DNA of 42,198 bases, taken from IMG/VR virus record IMGVR_UViG_3300030333_004210, positions 1 to 42,198 of that record; one strand, written 5' to 3'. Origin of the DNA: a virus. Under the pieces are notes generated by a model. It saw nothing but the letters and a program-made list of their open reading frames with translations, was not told the origin of the DNA and searched no databases. The translations under genes and the position numbers were made by a program. Shown piece by piece: positions 24,148-30,535 of this stretch (position 1 is the first letter of the stretch; each line of letters opens with the position of its first letter).

Positions 24148-24409
24148 CGCTGTAGTCGAGGAGTATAATTTTAAAAACGAACGCGAGATGTGGAAGTCGC
24201 CGCGCACACCGCACAACTGTAGTGCGAGGTGGATCGTGTGGCACTACATGCGAGAGATGGGGATGCCATTTGAAATGATAAGCGGTTACACGGGTCATTC
24301 GCACGGCACTGTCATGCACGGTATTGACAGACTCAAATCGGATTTGGAATTGCGATCAAACGAAATGCTTCGCACGATTTATAAAAATATTAAAGCAACA
24401 TTGGCGTGA
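24074..24409 (+). CDS. Stand-alone DnaA domain IV-like DNA-binding protein
   Basis: A 111-residue protein. Residues about 38-95 match the C-terminal DNA-binding domain of DnaA: a start resembling 'R-x-P-R' (KSPRTPHNCSARWIVWHYM), a helix 'REMGMPFEMISGYTG' (the S-x-x-x-I-G-x-x-x-G equivalent) and the signature 'GHSHGTVMHGIDRL' (DnaA: G-R-D-H-S-T-V). The AAA+ ATPase and domains I-II of DnaA are missing, so it may bind DnaA-box-like sites and guide or block the host initiator. It sits right before an O-like initiator and a DnaC-like loader, overlapping the next start by ATGA-type coupling (GTGA at 24406). Confidence 0.72.
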   Translation: MKTKTNGYTTKLPRAYTDRTKRIIDAVVEEYNFKNEREMWKSPRTPHNCSARWIVWHYMREMGMPFEMISGYTGHSHGTVMHGIDRLKSDLELRSNEMLRTIYKNIKATLA

Positions 24410-24957
24410 GTTTGGAGGCGATAACGTGGGCGTTTCGGCAGCAACTAACCCCCAGCGAGAAGCTGGTGCTGCTGACGCTTGCGGATTACGCCGACGACGA
24501 AAACAAATGCTGGCCCCGTCAGGACACGCTGGCCGAACGCACCGGACTCACTCGCCAAACCGTAAACGTCAAACTGTCATCGCTTGAAAAGGCCGGATTA
24601 ATACGACGCGAACCGCGATGCCATACAAGCAACATTACTCACCTAAATATAATCAATGAAAAACCAAAAAAAACTAAACCACGAAAAGCCGCATTCGCCC
24701 CGCCGTCGCTTGACGCCGTGCGCGAATATGCGAAAAGCCGGAATGTTGAATCGCTCGCTGCTGGATTCCATGAATACTTCACGGCTGGCAACTGGGTCGA
24801 TTCGCGTGGAAATAAAGTAAGGAACTGGAAGCAGAAGTTTCTGACGTGGGAAAAATACAGCAATGACCGATCCCCAAAAACTAGCAGCCGTAATAACGGG
24901 ACGTTCGCCGGAGCGAGCGACTATGCCGCCGCAGCAGTTAAAGCCGGAAACGCTTGA
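24406..24957 (+). CDS. Replication initiator, phage O-like with N-terminal winged helix
   Basis: A 183-residue protein with a GTG start overlapping the previous stop. Residues 1-70 are an HTH_36-type winged helix ('TPSEKLVLLTLADYADDENK', 'WPRQDTLAERTGLTRQTVNV', 'LEKAGLIRRE'). Residues about 98-150 match the C-terminal element of phage replisome organisers ('VREYAKSR', 'FHEYFTAGNW', 'GNKVRNWKQKFLTW'). In relatives the winged helix binds the origin and the C-terminal part brings in the helicase loader, which here is the next gene (overlap 95 bases). No iterons are seen inside the gene by eye. Confidence 0.75.
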   Translation: MSLEAITWAFRQQLTPSEKLVLLTLADYADDENKCWPRQDTLAERTGLTRQTVNVKLSSLEKAGLIRREPRCHTSNITHLNIINEKPKKTKPRKAAFAPPSLDAVREYAKSRNVESLAAGFHEYFTAGNWVDSRGNKVRNWKQKFLTWEKYSNDRSPKTSSRNNGTFAGASDYAAAAVKAGNA

Positions 24958-25471
24958 ATGGTATCGTGAGTTTTTATCGTTCGACACACACGGCGACACG
25001 GTGCTTGAAGACATGCTGACGCGCACCGCTGCGTTCATCAACGCATTTACGCATCACGACCACCGCAAGCGCTATTGGCTGACGCTGGCTGGGACGTGTG
25101 GAGTTGGCAAAACGCACCTAGCAAAAGCGGTGGCGAAAACGCATCAGAACGTAGCCGAAACACCAGGAAAGTTTGTTCGATGGATCGACGCACTGAACTA
25201 CATGCGGGACGGTCACCACAATTATGCCACCGAACTAGCACGCGAGTCGCTGCTTGTCATCGATGACATCGGAGCGGAACACGGGAGTGAGTACGGCAGT
25301 CAAAAACTGTTAGAGGTGTTGGACAAGCGGCTGGGTAAATGGACGTTCATTACATCGAACTTAACGATGGAACGCTTTGCTGAAATTGACCGGCGAATAG
25401 CCAGCCGATTGGTGAGGGATAACAACCAAGTGTTGGAGTGTGTGACAACGGATTACGCACTGCGTAACTAG
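24863..25471 (+). CDS. DnaC-like AAA+ helicase loader
   Basis: A 202-residue protein. Walker A 'AGTCGVGKTH' (76-85), Walker B 'LLVIDDIGAE' (130-139), sensor I 'FITSNLTME' and an arginine-finger region 'DRRIASRL' are all present, in the order of DnaC/IstB-type loaders. It would load the host DnaB helicase on the phage origin opened by the upstream initiator. The long overlap with the initiator gene is typical of this pair. No phage helicase or polymerase gene follows, so host replication enzymes are presumably used. Confidence 0.88.
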   Translation: MTDPQKLAAVITGRSPERATMPPQQLKPETLEWYREFLSFDTHGDTVLEDMLTRTAAFINAFTHHDHRKRYWLTLAGTCGVGKTHLAKAVAKTHQNVAETPGKFVRWIDALNYMRDGHHNYATELARESLLVIDDIGAEHGSEYGSQKLLEVLDKRLGKWTFITSNLTMERFAEIDRRIASRLVRDNNQVLECVTTDYALRN

Positions 25472-25502
25472 ACATGACTATAAAATCATACACCATTCCT
25501 AC

Positions 25503-25886
25503 GTGGGGGAACATCGCGCACACATTGGTGCAGCCGCTGAGTCATTGGTCGTCACGCGATTACTGGTTCACGGACATACTCCTCTTAACCCACGGGTCAC
25601 TGAAGCGTTTGACATTGCCGCGCTCACGGACAAGCGACGGTTTCGCAAGTTGCAAGTCAAGGGAAGTACGTACACAAACCGAAGCGGGTATTACGAATTT
25701 AACACTCGACGAGCGGACGGGAGGTTGTACCAAAAATGCGATGTCGATTACTGCGTTGCGGTCGCGATGGATATTGAAATGTGTTGGGTCATTCCGATCA
25801 GCAAAATTAAAGTTAAAAAAATTAATATCAACCCGAACAAACACAACCAGTGGTCGCGGTATTTGGAGCGCTGGCAACTGCATTAG
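25503..25886 (+). CDS. PD-(D/E)XK endonuclease-like protein
   Basis: A 127-residue protein with a GTG start at 25503. 'IGAAAESLVVTRLLVHGHTP' (Glu helix), 'TEAFDIAALTD' (Asp) and 'RKLQVKGSTY' (Q-x-K) form the catalytic core, followed by 'VDYCVAVAMD' and 'CWVIPISKI'. This is the layout of the PDDEXK group that includes intron-homing-like and resolvase-like enzymes. It is the second such small nuclease in the replication unit (see 21506), and may be a junction resolvase or restriction-like factor. The overlapping frame 25474-25926 is a shadow. Confidence 0.62.
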   Translation: MGEHRAHIGAAAESLVVTRLLVHGHTPLNPRVTEAFDIAALTDKRRFRKLQVKGSTYTNRSGYYEFNTRRADGRLYQKCDVDYCVAVAMDIEMCWVIPISKIKVKKININPNKHNQWSRYLERWQLH

Positions 25887-26101
25887 TACAGTACATGACA
25901 CGCGAGGAAAGGCGGCAGGATCGTGAGCGAAAAAGGTTTTGGCACGAACGTGGTCAGGCGCTCCTGCACGACAACAAAGCCACCGGCAGCGAACTCCGCG
26001 CAGCAGCCATTGGTGTGCGCCGAATGGACGCCAAGCTGGCTGACGAACTTGAATCAAAAGCGCAAATTGAAATTGCGCGATTTAACCAAAAACACAAATG
26101 A
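25850..26101 (+). CDS. Small charged protein, possible short N-terminal membrane segment
   Basis: 83 residues if started at GTG 25850 ('VAVFGALATALVQYM' then a highly charged helix), or 68 residues from ATG 25895. The long form overlaps the nuclease gene by 37 bases and would add a short hydrophobic leader. The charged part (REERRQDRERKRFWHERGQ) and 'RAAAIGVRRMDAKLADELES' are helical. No family recognised. A TTAGTACAGTACA motif (25883-25895) runs into the internal ATG. Its stop overlaps the next ATG (ATGA). Confidence 0.5.
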   Translation: MVAVFGALATALVQYMTREERRQDRERKRFWHERGQALLHDNKATGSELRAAAIGVRRMDAKLADELESKAQIEIARFNQKHK

Positions 26102-26301
26102 AAAACAACGAACACAAACTGGGACATGAGTCCGACACAATGGATGACGCGCTGTACGCAAACGCATTAAGCAGCCGCAAGTTTAGTAAAAGCATCGGGG
26201 CGAAAGCGGACATGGGCGGCATTTACGTTACTCATTGCCGCCCTGCTGGATCGAACAAAACGCGTGCAACTAACCGGCAAAAGAAACGGAGGCGCAAATG
26301 A
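26098..26301 (+). CDS. Small hypothetical protein with basic C-terminus
   Basis: 67 residues, starting in the ATGA overlap at 26098. The middle 'YANALSSRKFSKSIGAKADM' and the tail 'RATNRQKKRRRK' are basic. No known family. Its stop overlaps the next start (ATGA at 26298), so it belongs to a chain of four coupled genes ending in the methyltransferase. Confidence 0.45.
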   Translation: MKNNEHKLGHESDTMDDALYANALSSRKFSKSIGAKADMGGIYVTHCRPAGSNKTRATNRQKKRRRK

Positions 26302-26453
26302 GTTACGACGATTATGACGATGACTACACCGAATGGGAAGATCAGTGCAGCAGTTGCGGGTCTAAATTTTTAAACGAGGGAATGCACGGAGGCGTTGATT
26401 GCCCACACTGCATTGAAGCTGATGAAAAAATTGATGCACAAGATGATGACTGA
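26298..26453 (+). CDS. 51-residue zinc-ribbon-like acidic protein
   Basis: ATG at 26298 overlaps the previous stop. The sequence 'MSYDDYDDDYTEWEDQCSSC' is followed by 'G.KF..G..GGVDCPHC', so there are two C-x-x-C pairs about 18 residues apart, a zinc-ribbon pattern, with strongly acidic ends. Such tiny zinc proteins are common in phage early regions, often as inhibitors or adaptors of host enzymes, but no target can be inferred here. Confidence 0.58.
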   Translation: MSYDDYDDDYTEWEDQCSSCGSKFLNEGMHGGVDCPHCIEADEKIDAQDDD

Positions 26454-26664
26454 TCACGAAATAATGGACATTGCACTAGCTGAGTTTCAGCATTTTGCTG
26501 CGAAAAAATTCAAGGCTGGAATCCAGGAACACAATCCGTTTGGAGACAAGGGGCTGGATCGCATGGAAATGTTGCAAAAAATCAAAGCCTGTCAGGAGGA
26601 AGTGATCGACTTGTGGTTTTATTTAAAGGCATTGGAAATCCATGAACGAAAACGGGAAGCGTGA
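26443..26664 (+). CDS. MazG-like small helical protein
   Basis: About 73 residues from ATG 26443 (or 26446). The longer ORF from 26395 overlaps the zinc-ribbon gene. 'AAKKFKAGIQEHNPFGDKGL' then 'IKACQEEVIDLWFYLKALEI' resembles the all-alpha nucleotide pyrophosphohydrolases: E-E-x-x-D-L-x-x-Y-L supplies metal-binding acids. Only one such E-E-x-x-D element is visible, so it may be a minimal or inactive form. The stop overlaps the GTG start of the methyltransferase. Confidence 0.5.
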   Translation: MMTDHEIMDIALAEFQHFAAKKFKAGIQEHNPFGDKGLDRMEMLQKIKACQEEVIDLWFYLKALEIHERKREA

Positions 26665-27428
26665 CTCACGTCGATTTATTCAGCGGCATCGGGGGATTCG
26701 CATTAGCCTGTCGCCACGTCGGCTTGAAAACTATTTGCTTTTGCGAAAGCGATCCATTCTGCCACCGGATTTTGGCCAAGCATTGGCCGGACGTTCCGAT
26801 CATCGATGACGTTAAACAGTTCAACGGAAACGAATGGCAGCGGCCAACTTTGCTTACCGCTGGATTCCCCTGTCAGGACGCCAGCATCGCGCAAACACGA
26901 CGTGATCGATCCGGATTGGATGGCGAGCGCACGGGCTTATGGAGCGAGTTGGTGCGAATTATTGGCGAGGCTAGACCGAAAGTTGCGCTGCTGGAAAACG
27001 TCCCAAACTTGCTTAACGGAGACGGGGGAGATTGGTTCGGACGAATACTGTCAGACTTGGCCGCGATCCGGTATGATGCGGAATGGCATTGCATACCGGC
27101 TTCCCACGTTGGCGCGAAGCACCAGCGGGACAGACTCTGGATCGTGGCCAACCCCCACGGCGAGGGATTGGAAGGACACGGGGAAAATGGAAAACGTGCC
27201 GGTCAATGGTTTGCTGGGTCGAGTTTTCCGGAAAAAATTTGGGATGAATTTGATCCCGAACTTTTGCGAGTGGCTGATGGGATTCCCAAGCGATTGGACA
27301 AACGCATCGAGCGACTCCGGTCGCTAGGCAATGCCGTTTGCGTTCCCCTCGTCATCGAAATACTCCGCGCTATTTTCGATCATCAGCCCAGCGTCGGCCA
27401 GCGTTCCCCGAATCCGTTGCCTGATTAA
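26661..27428 (+). CDS. C5-cytosine DNA methyltransferase
   Basis: 255 residues, GTG start overlapping the previous stop. The motifs are complete: I 'DLFSGIGGF' (5-13), IV 'GFPCQD' with nucleophile C71, VI 'ENV' (112-114), VIII 'QRDRLW' (155-160), and IX-X 'RLRSLGNAV' (218-226). It transfers methyl from S-adenosylmethionine to cytosine C5. The target-recognition part between VIII and IX is very short (about 50 residues), so the specificity is not predictable. A phage methyltransferase with no partner restriction enzyme usually protects phage DNA from host restriction. The +1 frame over 26806-27327 also encodes a family-like protein. The 3' end overlaps a convergent gene by about 105 bases. Confidence 0.93.
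   Translation: MTHVDLFSGIGGFALACRHVGLKTICFCESDPFCHRILAKHWPDVPIIDDVKQFNGNEWQRPTLLTAGFPCQDASIAQTRRDRSGLDGERTGLWSELVRIIGEARPKVALLENVPNLLNGDGGDWFGRILSDLAAIRYDAEWHCIPASHVGAKHQRDRLWIVANPHGEGLEGHGENGKRAGQWFAGSSFPEKIWDEFDPELLRVADGIPKRLDKRIERLRSLGNAVCVPLVIEILRAIFDHQPSVGQRSPNPLPD
26806..27327 (+). other. Second family-like reading frame inside the methyltransferase gene (possible overprinting)
   Basis: The +1 frame is open for 173 codons. It reads 'LPLDSPVRTPAS', 'CWKTSQTC', 'WPRSGMMRNGIAYRLPTL', 'SGTDSGSWPTPTARDWKD' and 'NFCEWLMGFPSDWT'. These are the marks of proteins often found in phages next to cytosine methyltransferases. Here they come from the same bases as the methyltransferase motifs (DSPVRT is the shifted GFPCQD; SWPTPTARDW is the shifted LWIVANPHGEGL). 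Whether it is translated is unknown. It has an ATG but no separate ribosome site that I can identify. Confidence 0.4.
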
Positions 27429-27593
27429 TTCAAGCGTCTGTTTGGAGTAGTACGTTCCCTCCAATTCTAGGAGATCGGTAATTAACGCATCCACCTCGAT
27501 TATCGTGTCGCGGTACACCACTGACCGGCTGGCTTCCGTGGCCATGCGTTCAAATATTACCGCGTTGCGCCGTTTAGTTTTTTCAGCATCCAT
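27324..27593 (-). CDS. Small helical hypothetical protein, convergent with the methyltransferase
   Basis: 89 residues from ATG 27593 (MDAEKTKRRNAVIFERM), helical with an acidic end. The start lies inside the preceding metallopeptidase gene (37-base overlap). Its last about 35 codons are antisense to the methyltransferase 3' end. No family recognised. It is the last gene of the leftward block. The longer start at 27629 is less likely. Confidence 0.55.
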   Translation of the reverse strand: MDAEKTKRRNAVIFERMATEASRSVVYRDTIIEVDALITDLLELEGTYYSKQTLELIRQRIRGTLADAGLMIENSAEYFDDEGNANGIA

Positions 27594-27895
27594 TTCACAA
27601 AATCCGGATTGTCGCGCATGACGGTGCATTGACCCGTAGTCATAAGCGTCACGATCCGTTCCTCCGTCAGTTCGCCGGTCATGTGTAATCCGGCAAACAG
27701 TGCGTGATTAATTTCATGCCAAATCGTGTCAGCCATTGCTGTCGGTTTTTGATCGCGGCAAACAACGATTGTTTGCGTGCTCGTATCACACGATCCGTGT
27801 GAGTCGGTAGCCGTTTCGATATCCCGATTCACCCACACTAAATCGTAATCCAGATTTAGGATTTTAAGGCGTTTTGGGTATACGTCGGCGCTCAT
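27557..27895 (-). CDS. Small zinc metallopeptidase-like protein (HEINH)
   Basis: 112 residues from ATG 27895 (MSADVYPKRLKILNLDY); the 32 codons upstream translate a hairpin and are discarded. 'ADTIWHEINHALFAGL' places the zincin motif H-E-x-x-H at 60-64, followed by 'TEERIVTLMTTGQCTVMRDNPDFVKW', where an Glu could be the third ligand. The order ('YDLVWVNRDI', 'G.CD....TIVV', 'HE..HA') matches a family of small phage proteins of unknown substrate. It sits downstream of a terminator-like hairpin. Confidence 0.7.
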   Translation of the reverse strand: MSADVYPKRLKILNLDYDLVWVNRDIETATDSHGSCDTSTQTIVVCRDQKPTAMADTIWHEINHALFAGLHMTGELTEERIVTLMTTGQCTVMRDNPDFVKWMLKKLNGATR

Positions 27896-27941
27896 TGGGT
27901 TGGATTGTAATTTAAACGCGTTACAGCGCAAACTGGGGCCA

Positions 27942-27974
27942 TAAAAACAGCAACCCCCGCCTGTCCAACGGGGG
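27942..27974 (-). terminator. Leftward intrinsic terminator
   Basis: On the minus strand a CCCCCG / CGGGGG stem (27974-27969 with 27959-27954, 9-base loop) is followed after six bases by TTTTT (27947-27943). It would end or attenuate transcription of the leftward block before the last two genes (27895 and 27593). Confidence 0.5.
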
Positions 27975-28043
27975 CAACTGTCCTTAACCAATCAATGAAT
28001 ATTACTAACAATAAGCGCAGCGTTGCACTGCTGTAGAACGGGG

Positions 28044-28271
28044 CTAATGTACTACAATGTCCTCACTTTCGTCAACTACAATCAACGGCGGCGTGCAGTC
28101 ACAAAACAGCGCCGCATCGATGCCGAGTTGAACACCGGCACGAAACGCGTGCGCCTCCGGTTCGGTATCAAACTCATGTTGCCGGATATCGCTTTTGTCC
28201 AGCAGTTCGGGGTCTTCATGCAGCATCCACGAAGTGGCTGACAGCCCGTGCAGTGTGGTTACTGTTACCAT
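28044..28271 (-). CDS. Small acidic hypothetical protein
   Basis: 75 residues, ATG in an ATGA overlap with the stop of the RlpA-like gene. 'FDTEPEAHAFRAGVQLGIDA' resembles the 'F-x-T-x-x-E-x-x-A-F-x-x-G-V' helix of several short phage proteins that end with an acidic strand (here 'PPLIVVDESEDIVV'). Function unknown. Coupling to the upstream gene makes it a credible gene. Confidence 0.55.
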   Translation of the reverse strand: MVTVTTLHGLSATSWMLHEDPELLDKSDIRQHEFDTEPEAHAFRAGVQLGIDAALFCDCTPPLIVVDESEDIVVH

Positions 28272-28636
28272 CAGTCGAGAATTGTAATGGTTACGGGAAT
28301 CAAGCCGAGTCGAGTGTCAGCCAAGCGCTCAAAACTGGCTTGCGACAAATCAATCCCCCGTTCGGTAAACCGTTTGTTTGGGCCACGATCATTAATTTTG
28401 CAAATTACGCTTCGACCGTTGTGTTCAACAAGTACCGACGTTCCAAACGGGACATCCCACATCGCTGCCGTGAAGGCGGTGGGGTCAAACGGCTCCCCGC
28501 TCGCCGTGGGTTTTTTCGCGTACCGAGCGCCATAGTAGCTGGCGATGGTTTCCCATTTTTTAGGTGGCTGTTCGTATGGCTGCGATACAACCCAAGTGAA
28601 CACTGCGGCGCTCAATAAAATAGTGATTACTTTCAT
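28271..28636 (-). CDS. RlpA-like double-psi beta-barrel protein, candidate cell-wall lytic enzyme
   Basis: 121 residues with an N-terminal hydrophobic signal or anchor (residues 3-18). The DPBB core is clear: 'ASYYGARYAKKPTASGEPFD' (32-51), 'TAAMWDVPFGTSVLV' (56-70), 'ICKINDRGPNKRF' with D83, 'GIDLSQASFERLA' (94-106). RlpA proteins cut naked-glycan peptidoglycan as lytic transglycosylases. D83 is the conserved Asp. The His normally in 'TAAH' is Met59 here, so activity may be altered. No other endolysin was recognised, making this the best lysis enzyme candidate, but it lies in the leftward block rather than with the holin-like genes. ATGA overlaps on both sides. Confidence 0.82.
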   Translation of the reverse strand: MKVITILLSAAVFTWVVSQPYEQPPKKWETIASYYGARYAKKPTASGEPFDPTAFTAAMWDVPFGTSVLVEHNGRSVICKINDRGPNKRFTERGIDLSQASFERLADTRLGLIPVTITILD

Positions 28637-28881
28637 GCGCTGTACTGTACTAATTCGTGTGCATTACGGATCAACCAATGCTGATTCCAGCGTGGCTTCG
28701 CCTTGAACTTATCAAGTTGTTCCTGGTTTTTCCAGTTAGCCAGTTTGATAAACTTTTTAACGTGTTTTGCTTTCAGCGATCCGGCAAGACCGTGTTCGGC
28801 CAGCCATGCGCGATGCGCCTCGATGTCCGCTTGAATCCGGCGCAATTCAAGCCGGAACTGTCGTGTGTTATTAATCATCAT
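28633..28881 (-). CDS. Small basic hypothetical protein
   Basis: 82 residues from ATG 28881, which overlaps the upstream stop as ATGA (28881-28878). 'TRQFRLELRRIQADIEAHRA' and the following 'LKAKHVKKFIKLANWKNQEQ' are amphipathic basic helices with several Trp. No family recognised. The C-terminal codons ELVQYS carry a copy of the TTAGTACAGTAC motif. The longer start at 28944 would lie deep inside the preceding gene and is rejected. Confidence 0.52.
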   Translation of the reverse strand: MMINNTRQFRLELRRIQADIEAHRAWLAEHGLAGSLKAKHVKKFIKLANWKNQEQLDKFKAKPRWNQHWLIRNAHELVQYSA

Positions 28882-29222
28882 AATGCTATTTGACAAATTG
28901 GATCGCCGCCAATCGCTTCCGACAAGTCGGTATCGCGACTGCATTCATATATAAATATCATATCCTCGCCGTCCCAGTAGCTGACAGCATGGTAATCGCC
29001 TACGCGCACTGTCATCGATGTACCGGCGCTGTCGCTTTGTGTTTCAATGTCAAGTTGTCCATACTCAATCCAATTAGGTGACATATTTAAAAAGACAAGG
29101 TTTTCAAGACGTGTCCAAAAACCAGTGTCGTCGCTCGATTCCGAATCGCGTGATTCAATTATCGCTGTTTCCCATCTATGAGCCAGTGTGGCTGCGTTTA
29201 GTAGTGATTTTGATTTAGTCAT
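28878..29222 (-). CDS. Hypothetical acidic beta-rich protein
   Basis: 114 residues from ATG 29222, in an ATGA overlap with the gene before. A helical start ('KSLLNAATLAHRWETAII') is followed by strands 'MTVRVGDYHAVSYWDGEDMI' and 'FIYECSRDTDLSEAIGGDP'. No recognised domain. The ORF extension to 29327 is Arg/Ser-rich shadow of the neighbouring gene. Confidence 0.55.
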   Translation of the reverse strand: MTKSKSLLNAATLAHRWETAIIESRDSESSDDTGFWTRLENLVFLNMSPNWIEYGQLDIETQSDSAGTSMTVRVGDYHAVSYWDGEDMIFIYECSRDTDLSEAIGGDPICQIAL

Positions 29223-29569
29223 GGTCGAACTCCTGTCGCTTGTTCCAGTGCATCGGCCGCTTGATCGGCAATGTCCTGCACGACGTGATTGTCGAGTGGA
29301 TTGGCTGACATGTTGCCGGTTTTGCACAAGTCTTCAAATACGTCGTAAGTACTATGCAGCGTGGCAACCAATTGCTGCACCGCTGTCAGTAGATCGGGCG
29401 ATGCTGCGATTAGCCGTGTATTGGCGTGCGCGTTTTCGTGGCCCGTGTAAACGTCTGCTATTATCCCTTTGGGTTTGCGCGAATATTTTTCATATTCATC
29501 AGTTGCTACTCGGAGTCGGTATTTTTCATCCGCCACCATCCACGGGCCGTTTGTGTGTTTAGTTTTCAT
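29219..29569 (-). CDS. Conserved phage early protein with 'NTRLIAASPDLLTAV' motif
   Basis: 116 residues from ATG 29569 (MKTKHTNGPWMVADEKYR). 'HANTRLIAASPDLLTAVQQL' is the signature of a very common family of small phage proteins ('AN.RLI..APELL..L') of unknown function, usually found in accessory early regions. ATG 29569 is preferred over ATG 29587 because the promoter-like element at 29593-29621 places its -10 only 24 bases upstream of 29569. Stop overlaps the next start. Confidence 0.72.
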   Translation of the reverse strand: MKTKHTNGPWMVADEKYRLRVATDEYEKYSRKPKGIIADVYTGHENAHANTRLIAASPDLLTAVQQLVATLHSTYDVFEDLCKTGNMSANPLDNHVVQDIADQAADALEQATGVRP

Positions 29570-29592
29570 ATTATTGGCTATTGCCATTTGTT

Positions 29593-29621
29593 ATTACGTA
29601 TCAAATTTTAGTTTCTTACAG
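29593..29621 (-). promoter_or_regulatory. Leftward promoter-like element A (CTGTAA-N17-CGTAAT)
   Basis: Minus strand CTGTAA (29621-29616), 17 bases, CGTAAT (29598-29593), then AACAAATGGC. Shares its layout with elements at 31106, 31597 and 33129. ATG 29569 lies 24 bases past the -10-like box. Confidence 0.55.
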
Positions 29622-29955
29622 GGATTTCGCGTGGTTCGTCGTGCGTCATCCAATCGTGCATGCTGTTTGTATGATTCACAGCCAACTCCACTGCCTGGAA
29701 TGGTTCACCATGCATGTCGCAGTAATATCGAACGCGGTACATGACAGCCATGCCGCACGTCGCTTCTTTACTCCATCGCTGCCAGATGCGCCTCGCTTTT
29801 GCGAAACTTTTAGTCGTGCGCCATTCAGTCGGCCCGTCGGCGTCGAACTCCGCGTAATCCGTTCCAAAGTTGCGAATACCAAAGCGCTCGACGGCGTATC
29901 GGTTTTCGATTGATGCGACTACTCGCCCGTATTCGTTTTTGTCTCCAATTTGCAT
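29608..29955 (-). CDS. Hypothetical protein
   Basis: 115 residues from ATG 29955 (MQIGDKNEYGRVVASIENRY). The N-terminal strands and 'AEFDADGPTEWRTTKSFAKA' then 'YRVRYYCDMHGEPFQAVELA' suggest an alpha/beta fold. No family recognised. Its start lies three bases below the stop of the YkgJ-like gene; the alternative ATG 29991 would overlap that gene by 34 bases. Promoter element A overlaps its 3' end, so transcription of the next gene is boosted from within it. Confidence 0.55.
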   Translation of the reverse strand: MQIGDKNEYGRVVASIENRYAVERFGIRNFGTDYAEFDADGPTEWRTTKSFAKARRIWQRWSKEATCGMAVMYRVRYYCDMHGEPFQAVELAVNHTNSMHDWMTHDEPREIPVRN

Positions 29956-29957
29956 AA

Positions 29958-30221
29958 TTATCCGATTCTGTTTTTTACTACTTTTCTCCAATTATTAAAT
30001 AATGGGGCGCAGCAGCCAGCGCCGATTGAAAGTGATTTTTTAAGGCGATCCGCTTCAACGCGATCAGCGTCCATGATCAGTCCGCATACGTGGCGCTCGC
30101 CGTTCCACCGCAGCGAGGGACACGGGCCAAATTTGTGATTTGGGTTGGCCCGTTGCCCCTCATGGCAAATTGCCTTGTGGCAGCAATATCCGGAACCCAA
30201 GCATGGTTTTGGATCGTCCAT
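29958..30221 (-). CDS. Cys-rich YkgJ-like (zinc/iron-chelating) protein
   Basis: 87 residues. 'PCLGSGYCCHKAICHEG', 'GPCPSLRW', 'HVCGLI' and 'IGAGCCAPLFNNWR' give eight clustered Cys residues in the order of the YkgJ-type metal-chelating family, a form often met in phage genomes ('P-C-L-G-x-G-x-C-C' start, 'G-A-G-C-C-x-P-L-F-N' end). It probably binds zinc or an Fe-S centre; the role is unknown. The start codon abuts the stop of the upstream gene at 30221. Confidence 0.75.
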   Translation of the reverse strand: MDDPKPCLGSGYCCHKAICHEGQRANPNHKFGPCPSLRWNGERHVCGLIMDADRVEADRLKKSLSIGAGCCAPLFNNWRKVVKNRIG

Positions 30222-30535
30222 TATTTTACAGTTACGTATAAAAATAAATTATGTCCGCTGTAACAATCAGCATACGGCGCGTGCTTTTTTATCACACGAT
30301 CCTGCGCTGCATACAACATGCCCAGCCACGGACATCCGTCACTTGACGGTTGAAATTCATCGGCTGCGACTAATACTGACATGTCATATTTTTGTGCGTA
30401 ATAAATCGCCAATTTGGTTTTAGTCGATAGTTTTTCAAACCAATCGCCAAGCGCCTCGACGCATCGATCCCGATCCTCAAGCGTGTCCGGATTGGTTCCC
30501 CAATCCATCGAATCAATTTCGTATGTGATTTTCAT
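30221..30535 (-). CDS. Hypothetical protein
   Basis: 104 residues from ATG 30535 (MKITYEIDSMDWGTNP), chosen because it forms an ATGA overlap with the upstream stop at 30532. 'RDRCVEALGDWFEKLSTKTK' and 'LAIYYAQKYDMSVLVAADEF' are helical; three Cys are scattered. No family recognised. Confidence 0.52.
   Translation of the reverse strand: MKITYEIDSMDWGTNPDTLEDRDRCVEALGDWFEKLSTKTKLAIYYAQKYDMSVLVAADEFQPSSDGCPWLGMLYAAQDRVIKKHAPYADCYSGHNLFLYVTVK

Noticed and set aside
25474-25926. 150-codon plus-strand ORF over the second PD-(D/E)XK gene
   Set aside because: Composition is unnatural (many Arg/Ser/Thr) and it overlaps a frame with clear nuclease motifs.
29676-29882. 68-codon minus-strand ORF within 29608-29955
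   Set aside because: Shadow frame of a coupled gene, without coupling or ribosome site of its own.
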